A stretch of 64,000 nt of DNA from positions 739,501 to 803,500 of the forward strand of contig NZ_PHTY01000001.1 in assembly GCF_002813135.1 (NCBI RefSeq), given 5' to 3'. A program made the translations under genes and the position numbers. Positions 1-8,871 of the stretch are shown one piece after another (the first letter of the stretch is position 1; each line of letters starts with the position of its first letter). The stretch is from Ulvibacter sp. MAR_2010_11 (lineage in GTDB: Bacteria > Bacteroidota > Bacteroidia > Flavobacteriales > Flavobacteriaceae). The notes below the pieces were generated by a model. It saw only the letters and a list, made by a program, of their open reading frames with translations. It did no database searches and had not been told where the DNA came from.

Positions 1-463
1 GCAGTTCTTCGAACATTTCGAGGGTTACTTCAATTTTATAATCCACCGGATTGTTGTACACCATGATGGGCAACGATGTACTGTTGGCCACGGTTTTAAA
101 ATATTGGACCACTTCATGGTCTCCGGCCTTATAGCGCATTGGCGGTAACATCATCAAGCCGCTCGCTCCATCTTCCTTCGCCTTTGTGGCTGCTTCGACG
201 GCACCTTTTGTGGTTTGTTCGGCGATATTGATGAGTACCGGCACCTTTCCATTTACGAATGCAACGGTTTCACGGGTAAGGATTCGTTTTTCCTCGTCGC
301 TAAGCGTGCTGGCCTCTCCCAGGGTTCCGCCCAAAACAATTCCGTGGACGCCGGCTTCCAGTTGGGCTTTTAAATTTACTTTGAACATGTGTAAGTCCAG
401 TTCGTCATTTTCGGTAAATTTTGTGGTGACTGCAGGCATAACGCCTTTCCATTCTATATGCAT
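1..463 (-). CDS. DapA-family aldolase/lyase (partial, 3' end outside window)
   Basis: This is the N-terminal ~154 residues of a dihydrodipicolinate synthase/N-acetylneuraminate lyase superfamily TIM barrel. The substrate loop GGTLGE (family GTTGE) and the later YNNP motif are visible. The start is the ATG complementary to 461-463, giving MHIEWKGVMPAVTTKF. It is divergently transcribed from an AraC-type regulator 127 bp away. In Flavobacteriia this pairing often belongs to hydroxyproline catabolism, where a DapA homologue acts as pyrroline-hydroxycarboxylate deaminase; that role is inferred because the rest of the cluster lies outside the window. True DapA of lysine synthesis is the main alternative. 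Confidence 0.85.
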   Translation of the reverse strand, partial: MHIEWKGVMPAVTTKFTENDELDLHMFKVNLKAQLEAGVHGIVLGGTLGEASTLSDEEKRILTRETVAFVNGKVPVLINIAEQTTKGAVEAATKAKEDGASGLMMLPPMRYKAGDHEVVQYFKTVANSTSLPIMVYNNPVDYKIEVTLEMFEEL

Positions 464-589
464 GGTTACTAATTTTTTGTAAATATATTTGAATCGCGAT
501 AGATTGGATAATGCATATTTATCACATACTGATACTATCTTATCCTATTTATAAATTTTAGTCTTATTTTTGAATAGTATAATGCTATT

Positions 590-1438
590 ATGAAGATACT
601 TCCTTTTACCATTCCGAAGCCCAAACGTGACACTTTGCTATTACAGGAGGACAAAGGACCTGTCTTTTATTCGCACTTACATCAACATGAAGAAATTCAA
701 ATTAGTGTGATCCTTTCGGGAGTGGGAACCTTATTGGTTGGTGATACCGTAACCTCCTACTCCGAAGGGGACGTGTTGATTTTTGGCAGTAATCTGCCGC
801 ATGTTTTTAGGAGTGACACTTCAAAAAACAGAGAGTCCCATATGCTTTCCATATTTTTTACGGAAGCATCTTTTGGGGATAATTTCTTTTTAATTGAAGA
901 ATTAAAATCGCTGCAACCCTTTTTTAAAAAGGCTGAAAACGGGTGTAAATTAACATCAAAAAAGCAACAGATAGCCGGGTATTTTGCACAGCTTTTCAAG
1001 GCCTCGAAGTTCGATAGGTTTTTACTTTTTTTACAGCTCTTGAAAATCCTTAGTACGGCACAACAGGAACGTTTGTCTTCTTTTGTTTCAGAAAAAAAGT
1101 ACAAGGACACCGAAGGTAAACGTATGAGTGCCATTTTTGAATACACCATGACTCATTTTCGTAATCCTGTTAGCCTTAAAGATATTGCCGAACAGGCGGC
1201 TATGACCGAAAATGCCTTTTGCAGGTACTTTAAAAAGCGTACCCGAAAAACCTTTGTTACCTTTTTAAATGAATTGCGTATTGAGGAAGCCTGTAAACTG
1301 ATACACACCGAAAAAGAACTTAGCATTGCCGAAATTTCGGAGCGGGCAGGGTTTCAGAATGTTTCAAATTTTAATAGAAAGTTTCTGGAATTGAAGCGGC
1401 AAACGCCTCGTGAGTATCTTAAACATTTAGTACAATAA
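590..1438 (+). CDS. AraC-family transcriptional regulator
   Basis: A 282-residue one-component regulator. Residues ~1-150 look like an AraC cupin sensor domain (HLHQHEEIQ near residue 25). The C-terminal ~100 residues carry two helix-turn-helix units (SLKDIAEQAAMTENAFCRYF, then LSIAEISERAGFQNVSNFNR) and end with the family signature TPREYLK. It is divergent from the DapA-family gene, so it probably controls that operon. The effector cannot be read from the sequence; a hydroxyproline-related ligand is a guess from context. Confidence 0.9.
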   Translation: MKILPFTIPKPKRDTLLLQEDKGPVFYSHLHQHEEIQISVILSGVGTLLVGDTVTSYSEGDVLIFGSNLPHVFRSDTSKNRESHMLSIFFTEASFGDNFFLIEELKSLQPFFKKAENGCKLTSKKQQIAGYFAQLFKASKFDRFLLFLQLLKILSTAQQERLSSFVSEKKYKDTEGKRMSAIFEYTMTHFRNPVSLKDIAEQAAMTENAFCRYFKKRTRKTFVTFLNELRIEEACKLIHTEKELSIAEISERAGFQNVSNFNRKFLELKRQTPREYLKHLVQ

Positions 1439-1666
1439 ATACTTCGAACGCGAAATCAATTCCGGTGTTACCACCTGGTTTCCATCTATTGAGTAATTTT
1501 ATTTTCAGGTAAAAGATTGTCAGTTTACTAATTTTCAGAGTCTTAGTTGCTTTTCGAATTGCTAAATTTATTATTTTTAAATAACTTTTAGGTGGAGACC
1601 AGAAACCACATTTCAAACGGGGTGATACCGAAAAACCAAAGGAGTAGGCAATTAATTTTTAGTATT

Positions 1667-1939
1667 ATGCCAAAATATGTCATCGAAAGAGAAATTCCCA
1701 ATGCGGGTAAACTTACATCCGCCCAATTAAAGGGGATCTCACAAACTTCATGCGGAGTACTCAATAAGATGGGACCTCAAATTCAATGGGTTCAGAGTTA
1801 TGTTACTACCGACAAGATTTATTGTGTGTACAATGCTCCTAACGAGGAGATGGTACGCGACCATGCTAAGCAAGGTGGATTTCCGGCAAACAAGGTAAGC
1901 CGAGTGTCGGAAATAATCGATCCCACTACTGCCGAATAA
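1667..1939 (+). CDS. DUF4242 (SCO4226-like nickel-binding) protein
   Basis: A 90-residue cytoplasmic protein of the DUF4242 family: it starts MPKYVIEREIP, has the conserved SCGVLNKMGPQIQWVQSY and the terminal IIDPTTAE. The reading frame is open further upstream, but the ATG at 1667 is chosen because family members begin MPKYVIER. A related Streptomyces protein binds nickel; the physiological role is unknown. It stands alone, between the AraC gene and the convergent YjbR gene. Confidence 0.85.
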   Translation: MPKYVIEREIPNAGKLTSAQLKGISQTSCGVLNKMGPQIQWVQSYVTTDKIYCVYNAPNEEMVRDHAKQGGFPANKVSRVSEIIDPTTAE

Positions 1940-2046
1940 AAAGTTTTGCAGCGAATGCGCTGATGTCAAATGGCAGACCATTAACATAAATTCACGTGCG
2001 TCATGCAATGCACGTGCAATATTTTATTGTTTAGCGGAAACTTAAT

Positions 2047-2406
2047 TTATAAATTCGCCAATTCTTCCTTTAGCTTTTTGGTAAGCCCCTGTACAATTAA
2101 ATCGTACGAATGGTCTATGAGCTCAGTGATTAATTTTGGAGGGAGATTCGATTCGATAATCACCGTATTCCAATGCAATTTGCTCATATGCCAGCCCGGA
2201 TTTATCAAACCATCGTAATTGGTTCTCAGCTCCACCGATCTTTCAGGATCACATTTTAAATTTACTTGGGAAGGGATGCGTTCGAGTCCGCATATAGCAA
2301 ACATCTTTCCCATAACCTTAAAAACCAAAGTATGCACATCGAAGGGAAATGATTCGGTTACACCTTTTTTTGCGAGGCAGTAATTTCTGAAATCTTCGAT
2401 ATTCAT
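2047..2406 (-). CDS. MmcQ/YjbR family protein
   Basis: A 119-residue protein with the MmcQ/YjbR CyaY-like fold: N-terminal NIEDFRNYCLAKKGVTESFPF, central VFKVMGKMFAICGL, and a C-terminal HMSKLHWNTV stretch with a helical end. The family is often described as DNA-binding-like but its molecular function is not established. It begins 2 bp after the stop of the transglutaminase-like gene, so the run 2047-4468 is probably one operon. Confidence 0.85.
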   Translation of the reverse strand: MNIEDFRNYCLAKKGVTESFPFDVHTLVFKVMGKMFAICGLERIPSQVNLKCDPERSVELRTNYDGLINPGWHMSKLHWNTVIIESNLPPKLITELIDHSYDLIVQGLTKKLKEELANL

Positions 2407-2408
2407 GC

Positions 2409-3353
2409 TTACTTTATTTTATACCCAAGAACGGGTTCGTCATCGAAATAGATAAGGAGATTTTCCACGCCCAATTCCAGGGGAATACTAAATTTTGCTC
2501 TTCCCTGTGATTTTTCAAAGCTTTCCAGTTTAATTTTTTCCTTTCCGTAGGAATAGCTTACCGAAGACGGACTGGCGTTGTTTATTGTAAAAGCGACCGA
2601 ATCGAAATAATCTTCAGCCCGAATAATTCCATTGAGCGGTACTTCCACGTCTTCAATTTTTAATCTTTCGGAAATAATAAGTGGCATGGTCGAAAATACT
2701 TCTCTAGTCACTATATTATCGATATAGGCGTCTTCGAGCATTTCTGGATAGTGGGTCTTAAAAAACAAGCCCGGTGCCGTTTTGTAATAAAAATAGGAAG
2801 GCTCCTTTATAAATTTCCCGTTGTATCTCCCTGCTCCCCATGTAAGATCGAAGAGATAGGGTTCCTCGTCAATATACACGACATTCCACATATGATTTTT
2901 GGCAAACGATCTACCAATATCGTTGAAATTGGTTTTGGTATCTCCGCGAACCAGATAGTTTTGTATGCCTTGTAACTCGCACAATTTTTCGAATAGCATG
3001 GCGTACCCTTCGCAAACGGCAATTCCTTTTTGAAGGGTACGTGAAATAACTTTTTCCCGTGTTTTCTCTTCCTTCTGATTCCGTTCTCTGTAATTTTTAA
3101 ATTTGAAATCGAATTGTTTGTACTCATCGGGTTCGTAGGCGATATTCTGAATAATCCACGAATACATGGCACGTACTTTTTCTTCGTCGGTGGTAAAATC
3201 CCGACTTATAAACTTCGACAAGTCCTCGGCCTTTTCAAAGGTTTTGGGGTACAACAAAATAGTGGCATCAATACGTTCGTAGTCCTGAGAAAACCCGATT
3301 AACGGAGTGACTCCAATTAAAAAAAGAAGCAGATACGTAAATTGTTTTATCAT
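2409..3353 (-). CDS. Secreted transglutaminase-like (cysteine protease fold) protein
   Basis: A 314-residue exported protein with an N-terminal signal peptide (hydrophobic LLLFLIGVTPLIGFSQ). A transglutaminase-core domain lies at residues ~60-190. The triad candidates are Cys in GIAVCEGYA, His in KNHMWNVV and Asp in LFDLTWG. The C-terminal ~120 residues look like a beta domain. It may act as a periplasmic peptidase or be only structural. Its ATG overlaps the last base of the upstream DUF4260 gene. Confidence 0.85.
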   Translation of the reverse strand: MIKQFTYLLLFLIGVTPLIGFSQDYERIDATILLYPKTFEKAEDLSKFISRDFTTDEEKVRAMYSWIIQNIAYEPDEYKQFDFKFKNYRERNQKEEKTREKVISRTLQKGIAVCEGYAMLFEKLCELQGIQNYLVRGDTKTNFNDIGRSFAKNHMWNVVYIDEEPYLFDLTWGAGRYNGKFIKEPSYFYYKTAPGLFFKTHYPEMLEDAYIDNIVTREVFSTMPLIISERLKIEDVEVPLNGIIRAEDYFDSVAFTINNASPSSVSYSYGKEKIKLESFEKSQGRAKFSIPLELGVENLLIYFDDEPVLGYKIK

Positions 3354-3721
3354 TAGGAATCGCTTTTGGTTTTTTGTCCAATCCTGCCCAAATGTGTGTT
3401 TTTAAAACTGTCGGGATATTTTAATCCGTAGCCCAATGCTCTGTCCATAGCGGCATGTGAAAATAAAATTACCCCTGCTAAGGTATACATTTCACCCAAA
3501 AAAAGCATTCCTCCCACAAAAAAGACAATCGCTATAGCTTTGTTATGGAACAAGTTATAGGTAATGGCACCCGTTTTTGGATTGGCTAAATACCCCAACA
3601 TTCCTATGTCGGGAAGTAACAAAAGTGCCGGAAAAACCCACCATGAAAAATCCAGTTGTGAGAATAAAAAAATTCCCAATCCGAATTGCGCCACTTCTTC
3701 TATTTTGAGGGTGATTTCCAT
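3353..3721 (-). CDS. DUF4260 membrane protein
   Basis: A 122-residue integral membrane protein with about three or four hydrophobic segments (for example WWVFPALLLLPDIGMLGYL and AIVFFVGGMLFLG). It ends with the DUF4260 signature GYGLKYPDSFKNTHLGRIG. Function is unknown. It abuts the cyclase-family gene upstream (one base apart) and overlaps the transglutaminase gene, so the genes are co-transcribed. Confidence 0.85.
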   Translation of the reverse strand: MEITLKIEEVAQFGLGIFLFSQLDFSWWVFPALLLLPDIGMLGYLANPKTGAITYNLFHNKAIAIVFFVGGMLFLGEMYTLAGVILFSHAAMDRALGYGLKYPDSFKNTHLGRIGQKTKSDS

Positions 3722-4468
3722 TTATAAAAATTGAAATAGTACAGGTCTACTAGGAGCTGCATCATTTTTAAAGGGTGCTACCTGCAGGTTGAGCAAATAG
3801 GCTCCGTCCTTAACACTGTTGGGCACATAAATAAATTCGGTGATGGTGGCTTCGTGTCGGGGCGCTTTGGGGTAATTCCAGAATGCCTTGTGAGCTAATA
3901 ACTTTCCATCGTCTTTCTCCTTATCAACCGAAGGCAAATCAATGAGCAGATGTTTCACCCCCAACTCCCGTAAATACAAGGCGGCTGCCTCTTCCAAATA
4001 CGGCCAATTGGTGTGTGAGTACTTTCTGCTTTTCTTGGAGTGGGTATTGGGAAGGGTTCTAATGACAACAGCTTCGGGATTCTTCCCTTTTAATAGTGTT
4101 ATCAGTTGTTTCTTCGGAATAATTAAATCTTCTCCCAAAGTTTGTGGTGCTACTGAAATTACTTCAGCCACAAAGAAAAACTCCTTTAGCGCTTCATTGA
4201 CCGAATGAAATTCCTTTGAAATATGCCCAACGCATTCGGTATGGGTGCCGTGTGAATGCGGATTAAACCAAATATTATTAAAATTGACAGATGCGCCCTC
4301 ACTTATTTTCCCCACCCAATCATCGATCTTTACAGGTTCGATTCTTGGAGCATCCAGGTACCAGGCCAGCGGATTTTCAGACGAGGCCTGCAATTGAATG
4401 GAAATATCCAGGGGTTTTGATAAGTCGATAGTTATTAATTGATCGTTAATGTGAATCGTGGCCTTCAA
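3722..4468 (-). CDS. Cyclase family protein (kynurenine formamidase-like)
   Basis: A 248-residue member of the cyclase/KynB-like metal hydrolase superfamily. The metal-binding motif is present as NPHSHGTHTECVGHIS (family HxGTHxDxPxH); Asp and Pro of the classical motif are replaced by Glu and Gly. The substrate is probably an amide, but the variant motif makes true kynurenine formamidase activity uncertain. First gene of the operon that runs down to the YjbR gene. Confidence 0.8.
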   Translation of the reverse strand: MKATIHINDQLITIDLSKPLDISIQLQASSENPLAWYLDAPRIEPVKIDDWVGKISEGASVNFNNIWFNPHSHGTHTECVGHISKEFHSVNEALKEFFFVAEVISVAPQTLGEDLIIPKKQLITLLKGKNPEAVVIRTLPNTHSKKSRKYSHTNWPYLEEAAALYLRELGVKHLLIDLPSVDKEKDDGKLLAHKAFWNYPKAPRHEATITEFIYVPNSVKDGAYLLNLQVAPFKNDAAPSRPVLFQFL

Positions 4469-4478
4469 ATAGGTTGTT

Positions 4479-5612
4479 TTAGGATTCTAAATTTACTAAG
4501 AATAAGTTTGCCGCAATCCCGTCGCTTAAAAACTTTCCTTTCGGCGTGACTTTCAGCGTATTGTTTTGCAGTGTTAACAGGCCTTCAGAAAGGTCTATCG
4601 CAGCCTGTTCTAAAAGATATTCTCTATACTTTTTTCCGAAGTCGGTTTCAATTTTCTCAAGCGAAACACCCCATTTGGTGCGTAGTCCCGTCATGATGAA
4701 TTCGTTGTATTTATCGGTTACCGATAGCGTTTCCCTTTCTTGTGGCAACGTTCCTTCCTGAATGCTTTTTATGTATTTTGAATTGTTGTTTACATTCCAA
4801 CTACGTGTATTTCCGTCGTAACTATGTGCCGAAGGACCGATCCCAATGTAGGGCTTCCCTTGCCAGTAGGCGGTATTGTTTTGCGAATGATAGCCGGGTT
4901 TGCTGAAGTTTGAAAATTCATAATTCTCGAAACCGGCCTTTGCCGTTTCTTTAAGTAGCAGCTCGTAATGTTGCTTTGCCAAGGCATCGTCTACCGGAGG
5001 AACTATTCCTTTTTCAATAAAATTAGCCAAGGCGGTTTTGGGCTCCACGGTCAAAGCGTAGCACGACAAGTGGGGCACCTTTAGCGAAAAAGAAATTTCC
5101 AGATTTTGTTGCCAGCGTTGCAACGTCATTCCCGGAACACCGTAAATTAGGTCGATGCTTATGTTGTCGAAATACCGGGTTGCATTTTTAATACTCTCCA
5201 GCGCTTCGGTAGCATTGTGTGCCCTATTCATAAAAGTGAGGTCTACCTCAAAAAACGATTGTACTCCGATGCTCAAGCGGTTTATGTAACTATTGGACAA
5301 TTGCAGGATGGTTGCTTCCGTTAGATCGTCGGGATTGGCTTCGAGGGTGATTTCCGGCGATTCGGCAACTGTGTAGTTTGCATATACCGAATCCATTATT
5401 TGTTGTAATTCTTCGGAAGTGAGTAAAGAGGGAGTTCCTCCTCCAAAATAGATAGTTTGAATTGTAGTTTGCAGTTCATCTTTCCGAAGCATCAACTCTG
5501 TACAAATAGCGTCCACCAATTCTCCTTTTTTCTTCATCGAAGTAGAAAAGTGAAAATCGCAATAATGACAGGCTTGCTTGCAAAAGGGAATATGTATGTA
5601 GATGCCGGACAT
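4479..5612 (-). CDS. hemW: Radical SAM heme chaperone HemW
   Basis: A 377-residue radical SAM protein. It starts MSGIYIHIPFCKQACHYCDFH and carries the CxxxCxxC 4Fe-4S motif plus GGGTPSLL and EANPDD, all typical of HemW (formerly called HemN-like). HemW hands heme to respiratory enzymes in the cytoplasm and is not a true coproporphyrinogen dehydrogenase. It ends 10 bp before the cyclase-family gene and is preceded by the low-complexity repeats at 5640-6126. Confidence 0.93.
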   Translation of the reverse strand: MSGIYIHIPFCKQACHYCDFHFSTSMKKKGELVDAICTELMLRKDELQTTIQTIYFGGGTPSLLTSEELQQIMDSVYANYTVAESPEITLEANPDDLTEATILQLSNSYINRLSIGVQSFFEVDLTFMNRAHNATEALESIKNATRYFDNISIDLIYGVPGMTLQRWQQNLEISFSLKVPHLSCYALTVEPKTALANFIEKGIVPPVDDALAKQHYELLLKETAKAGFENYEFSNFSKPGYHSQNNTAYWQGKPYIGIGPSAHSYDGNTRSWNVNNNSKYIKSIQEGTLPQERETLSVTDKYNEFIMTGLRTKWGVSLEKIETDFGKKYREYLLEQAAIDLSEGLLTLQNNTLKVTPKGKFLSDGIAANLFLVNLES

Positions 5613-5640
5613 GTTGGGATTTACGATTTACGAATTTAGA

Positions 5641-6126
5641 ATTAAGATTTTAGATTTGGGATTTGGGTTGTTGAGTTGTTGAGTTGTTGAGTTGTTGAGT
5701 TGGTTTTAAGCTTACATATAAAATTAATTCTTGTTCGCTTTTGTCTTTTTTCTATTCTCTTTGTTCTATTTTCTCTTCTCTTTTCAAATTCACCAATTCA
5801 CCAATTCACTAATTCACTAATCTCCAATCCCAATACCCTCTTCGCTCTTTCCTTTTCCCTTAACTGCTCACTGCTCACTGCTCACTGCTCACAAGTTATG
5901 AGTTATGAGTAAAACTAGTCTATTTTCTTTTTTCTAACTTCTCTTTTCTCTACACGCTTCACCGCTCATTGTTTAAGTCGTTGAGTCGTTGAGTTGTTGA
6001 GTTGTTGAGTTGGTTTTAAGTTTATCTATACAAATTCCTGTTCGCTTTTGTCTTTTTTCTATTCTCTTTGTTCTATTTTCTCTTCTCTTCACTACTCACT
6101 ACTCACAACTCACTCTTCACTACTCA
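5641..6126. repeat. Low-complexity intergenic minisatellites and a ~112-bp duplication
   Basis: This gap between hemW and ruvC has no gene. It holds TTGTTGAG octamer tracts (5666-5702 and 5978-6012). It also holds short tandem TTCACCAA/CTGCTCA/CACTACT units (5788-5890 and 6089-6133). Two near-identical copies of a ~112-bp block (about 5668-5782 and 5978-6089) share TGGTTTTAAG and TTCGCTTTTGTC. The + strand frames are open only because the repeat unit lacks stops on that strand. The last unit supplies the ruvC stop codon. Confidence 0.85.
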
Positions 6127-6681
6127 CTACTTATCAACTCTATCATCATTCTGTTTCACAAACGCCGACCAGCCTGTATAGCTTTTCCCGATGCTCACTT
6201 TATCGCCATTGTAAAAATGACAAACTGCTGCCGCAAGCCCGTCGGTGCTGTCAAGGTTTTTTGGGAGTTCTTTGAGTTGCAACAAACTTTGCAGCATTTT
6301 GGCTACTTGCTCTTTGCTCGCGTTTCCGTTGCCGGTAATGGCCATTTTTATCTTTTTCGGGGAATATTCGGTGATGGGAATTTGCCGTGACAATCCGGCC
6401 GCCATTGCCACTCCCTGCGCTCTTCCCAGTTTGAGCATGGATTGGACGTTTTTTCCGAAGAAAGGTGCTTCAATGGCAATCTCATCGGGTTTGTGAGTAT
6501 CGATAAGTTCGATGGTACGTTCAAAAATCAGTTTCAGTTTTAGGTAGTGATCGTCGTATTTGGTAAGGATGAGCTCGTTCAACTGCATAAAATGCATCTG
6601 CTTTTTCACCACTTTTATGAGTCCGAAGCCCATAATAGTCGTGCCGGGGTCAATTCCTAAAATAATTTTTTCTGAATTCAT
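6127..6681 (-). CDS. ruvC: Crossover junction endodeoxyribonuclease RuvC
   Basis: A 184-residue Holliday-junction resolvase. Catalytic acidic residues are visible in ILGIDPGTTIMGFG (Asp near residue 10), IEAPFFGKN (Glu) and DSTDGLAAAVCHF (Asp pair). Length matches the family, with a short tail (SGWSAFVKQNDDRVDK) whose TAG stop is the first unit of the TAGTGAG minisatellite. It works with RuvAB in homologous recombination. It is divergent from the flippase-like gene, 55 bp away. Confidence 0.95.
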   Translation of the reverse strand: MNSEKIILGIDPGTTIMGFGLIKVVKKQMHFMQLNELILTKYDDHYLKLKLIFERTIELIDTHKPDEIAIEAPFFGKNVQSMLKLGRAQGVAMAAGLSRQIPITEYSPKKIKMAITGNGNASKEQVAKMLQSLLQLKELPKNLDSTDGLAAAVCHFYNGDKVSIGKSYTGWSAFVKQNDDRVDK

Positions 6682-6736
6682 TTACAGTCCTTTCATACCG
6701 AGCAAAACCAATCAAAAATTAGTAAATTCGTTTTCG

Positions 6737-7684
6737 ATGTTAGCCCTATCTCACAAATCTAAACAATATCTGCTCGTTACCCTAAAGGTTTTCGTACTTG
6801 GAATTACATTTTGGTATATCTATTCGAAAGTAAGCGATACCAACGCAGAGACAATAACCACGCTTACCGAAGCCATTCAGCATAAAAACAGTTGGATCTT
6901 GTTTGTCTTTGTCGGACTTGCAGGTATTAATTGGATACTGGAAATTTTAAAGTGGCAAACGGTGATTGCACCTGTGAAGCAACTTACTTTTTGGGAGGCG
7001 CTTAAGCAAAGTTTGATGGCTTTAACTACTTCCCTGGCCACTCCTAACAGAATAGGAGATTACGGCGCCAAGGCGTATTTTTATGCCGCCGGAACCAGAA
7101 AAAAGGTATTGCTGCTCAATTTTTTTTCGAATGTGAGTCAGATGGCAGTCACCCTTATTTTTGGGATTTTGGGACTGCTAATTGTAATTTCAAAATACAG
7201 CCTTTCCTTTTCGGTTTTAAAAATTGCAGCATTTGTAGTAGCGCTCACTGTGCTTTTCGTAGTGGGGTATTTGTTTAAAGAAAAAGAGCTGCTTATAAAG
7301 GGGCTGTCAATTAAAAAGGTCATCGATTTTATTAAAAAACTCCCGGCAAGCTTACGAGTGAAAGTGTGGTTCTTGTCGTTGTTGCGCTATGCATGTTTTA
7401 CGTATTTGTTTTTACTGCTGCTTCGGTACTTTGAAGTCGATATTGCATTTTCGCAAGCCTATCCCTTGATCTTTGCGATGTATTTACTGGTCTCTTTGAT
7501 TCCCACCCTATTTATTTTCGATGTGGTGATTCGCGGTGGCGTGGCTGTTTGGTTATTTTCTTTGGCCGGTGTGCCCGAACTCGCTGTTTTATGTACGGTT
7601 CTTGTCATGTGGTTGCTCAATTTTGTGATTCCCGCACTTTTGGGAAGCTTTTTTGTAGTGACCTATAAACCTGAGACCGTATGA
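6737..7684 (+). CDS. Flippase-like / lysylphosphatidylglycerol synthase TM-domain protein
   Basis: A ~315-residue polytopic membrane protein (about eight hydrophobic segments) of the UPF0104/LPG-synthase membrane-domain family. It has the typical RIGDYGAKAYFY and SLIPTLFIFDVVIRGG regions but lacks the cytoplasmic aminoacyl-transferase domain. The open frame extends upstream across ruvC, so ATG 6737 (MLALSHKSKQYLL) is chosen. Its stop overlaps the next gene by 4 bp (ATGA), and the partner glycosyltransferase suggests transport or modification of a lipid-linked glycan. Confidence 0.85.
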   Translation: MLALSHKSKQYLLVTLKVFVLGITFWYIYSKVSDTNAETITTLTEAIQHKNSWILFVFVGLAGINWILEILKWQTVIAPVKQLTFWEALKQSLMALTTSLATPNRIGDYGAKAYFYAAGTRKKVLLLNFFSNVSQMAVTLIFGILGLLIVISKYSLSFSVLKIAAFVVALTVLFVVGYLFKEKELLIKGLSIKKVIDFIKKLPASLRVKVWFLSLLRYACFTYLFLLLLRYFEVDIAFSQAYPLIFAMYLLVSLIPTLFIFDVVIRGGVAVWLFSLAGVPELAVLCTVLVMWLLNFVIPALLGSFFVVTYKPETV

Positions 7685-8832
7685 TTCTCGCGATTATCGT
7701 CATCGGATTTTGTTATCTCATCACTTTGGGAATCTTGCTCATTGGCAATTTACAGCTTGCTGAATTTTCTTCGGAAGGAATTAAAGCTGAAAAAGTTGTT
7801 GCGTTTTCAATCGTTATCCCTTTCCGAAATGAAGCTGAACAACTGCCTTTGCTACTCGAATCTATTGCACAATTAAAATATCCTACGGAAAAGTTTGAAG
7901 TTATTTTGGTAGACGATGCTTCCGAAGATGCTTCGGTCGGGATCATTGAAGGGTTTTTTAAACAGACTTCAGAAAAAAATAAAATAGACTATCGCATTCT
8001 GAAAAATGTTCGAAAATCCCAATCTCCCAAAAAAGATGCCATTTCCGAAGCCATTAAACATGCAAAACACGACTGGATCCTTACCACAGATGCCGATTGC
8101 CGACTTCCCGAAAATTGGCTGCAGGCTTATAACACTTTTATAGACACTGGCGATTCAAAATTTATCGCAGGCCCGGTGGTATATACCTCCAACAATTCCT
8201 TTGTACAACGTTATCAGCAACTTGACGGCTGGAGTTTACAAGGCGTCACCATGGGAAGCTTCGGACTTCGCAACCCGCTACTTTGTAACGGTGCGAATTT
8301 GGGGTATCAAAAAGAGGCTTTTTATAAGGTAAACGGATTTGAAGGAAATGACCAACACGCCAGCGGGGACGATGTTTTTCTACTGGAAAAGATGGTGCGT
8401 GCCTTTCCGAAGCAGGTGCATTATTTAAAAGCAAAGGACGCCATTGTAAGGACACAACCTCAACCCAATTGGACTTCGGTGCTGCAACAACGTATTCGTT
8501 GGGCTTCAAAAACCACTTATCAAAAAGGAATTACGACCAAAGCCTTGGGATTTGTAGTTTTACTCACCAATTTGTTGGTAATCTTAGGACCCATTTTGTG
8601 TTACTTCAATACTCAAACACTTCCGTTTTATGCGGTGTTTATAATTGCCAAGATTGTTATCGACGCTATCTCATTATCTCTGACTGCACAATTTTTCAGA
8701 AAAAAAATACACCCCTTTTACTTTCTGCTAAGTACCTTTCTCTATCCCTTTATTACCCTTTGGGTTGTGGTACTAAGTTTCGGCGGAAGTTACTCCTGGA
8801 AAGGCCGAAAACATAAAAAACCGAATAATTGA
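7681..8832 (+). CDS. Membrane glycosyltransferase family 2
   Basis: A 383-residue GT2 enzyme. It has an N-terminal transmembrane helix (~1-25), then a GT-A domain with VDDASED, the metal-binding DADC, and the acceptor-site QQRIRW. The C-terminal ~100 residues form two or three membrane helices. Translationally coupled to the flippase-like gene through ATGA, so the two probably act together on an envelope glycolipid; the substrate is unknown. Confidence 0.88.
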   Translation: MILAIIVIGFCYLITLGILLIGNLQLAEFSSEGIKAEKVVAFSIVIPFRNEAEQLPLLLESIAQLKYPTEKFEVILVDDASEDASVGIIEGFFKQTSEKNKIDYRILKNVRKSQSPKKDAISEAIKHAKHDWILTTDADCRLPENWLQAYNTFIDTGDSKFIAGPVVYTSNNSFVQRYQQLDGWSLQGVTMGSFGLRNPLLCNGANLGYQKEAFYKVNGFEGNDQHASGDDVFLLEKMVRAFPKQVHYLKAKDAIVRTQPQPNWTSVLQQRIRWASKTTYQKGITTKALGFVVLLTNLLVILGPILCYFNTQTLPFYAVFIIAKIVIDAISLSLTAQFFRKKIHPFYFLLSTFLYPFITLWVVVLSFGGSYSWKGRKHKKPNN

Positions 8833-8871
8833 ATTAATTTTTTACCTTTAGACGTACTAAATCAGGCCCTT

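Noticed and set aside
5700-6390. Open + strand frames between hemW and ruvC
   Set aside because: They consist of tandem repeats whose unit has no stop on that strand, and of ruvC antisense; no family resemblance and no start context.
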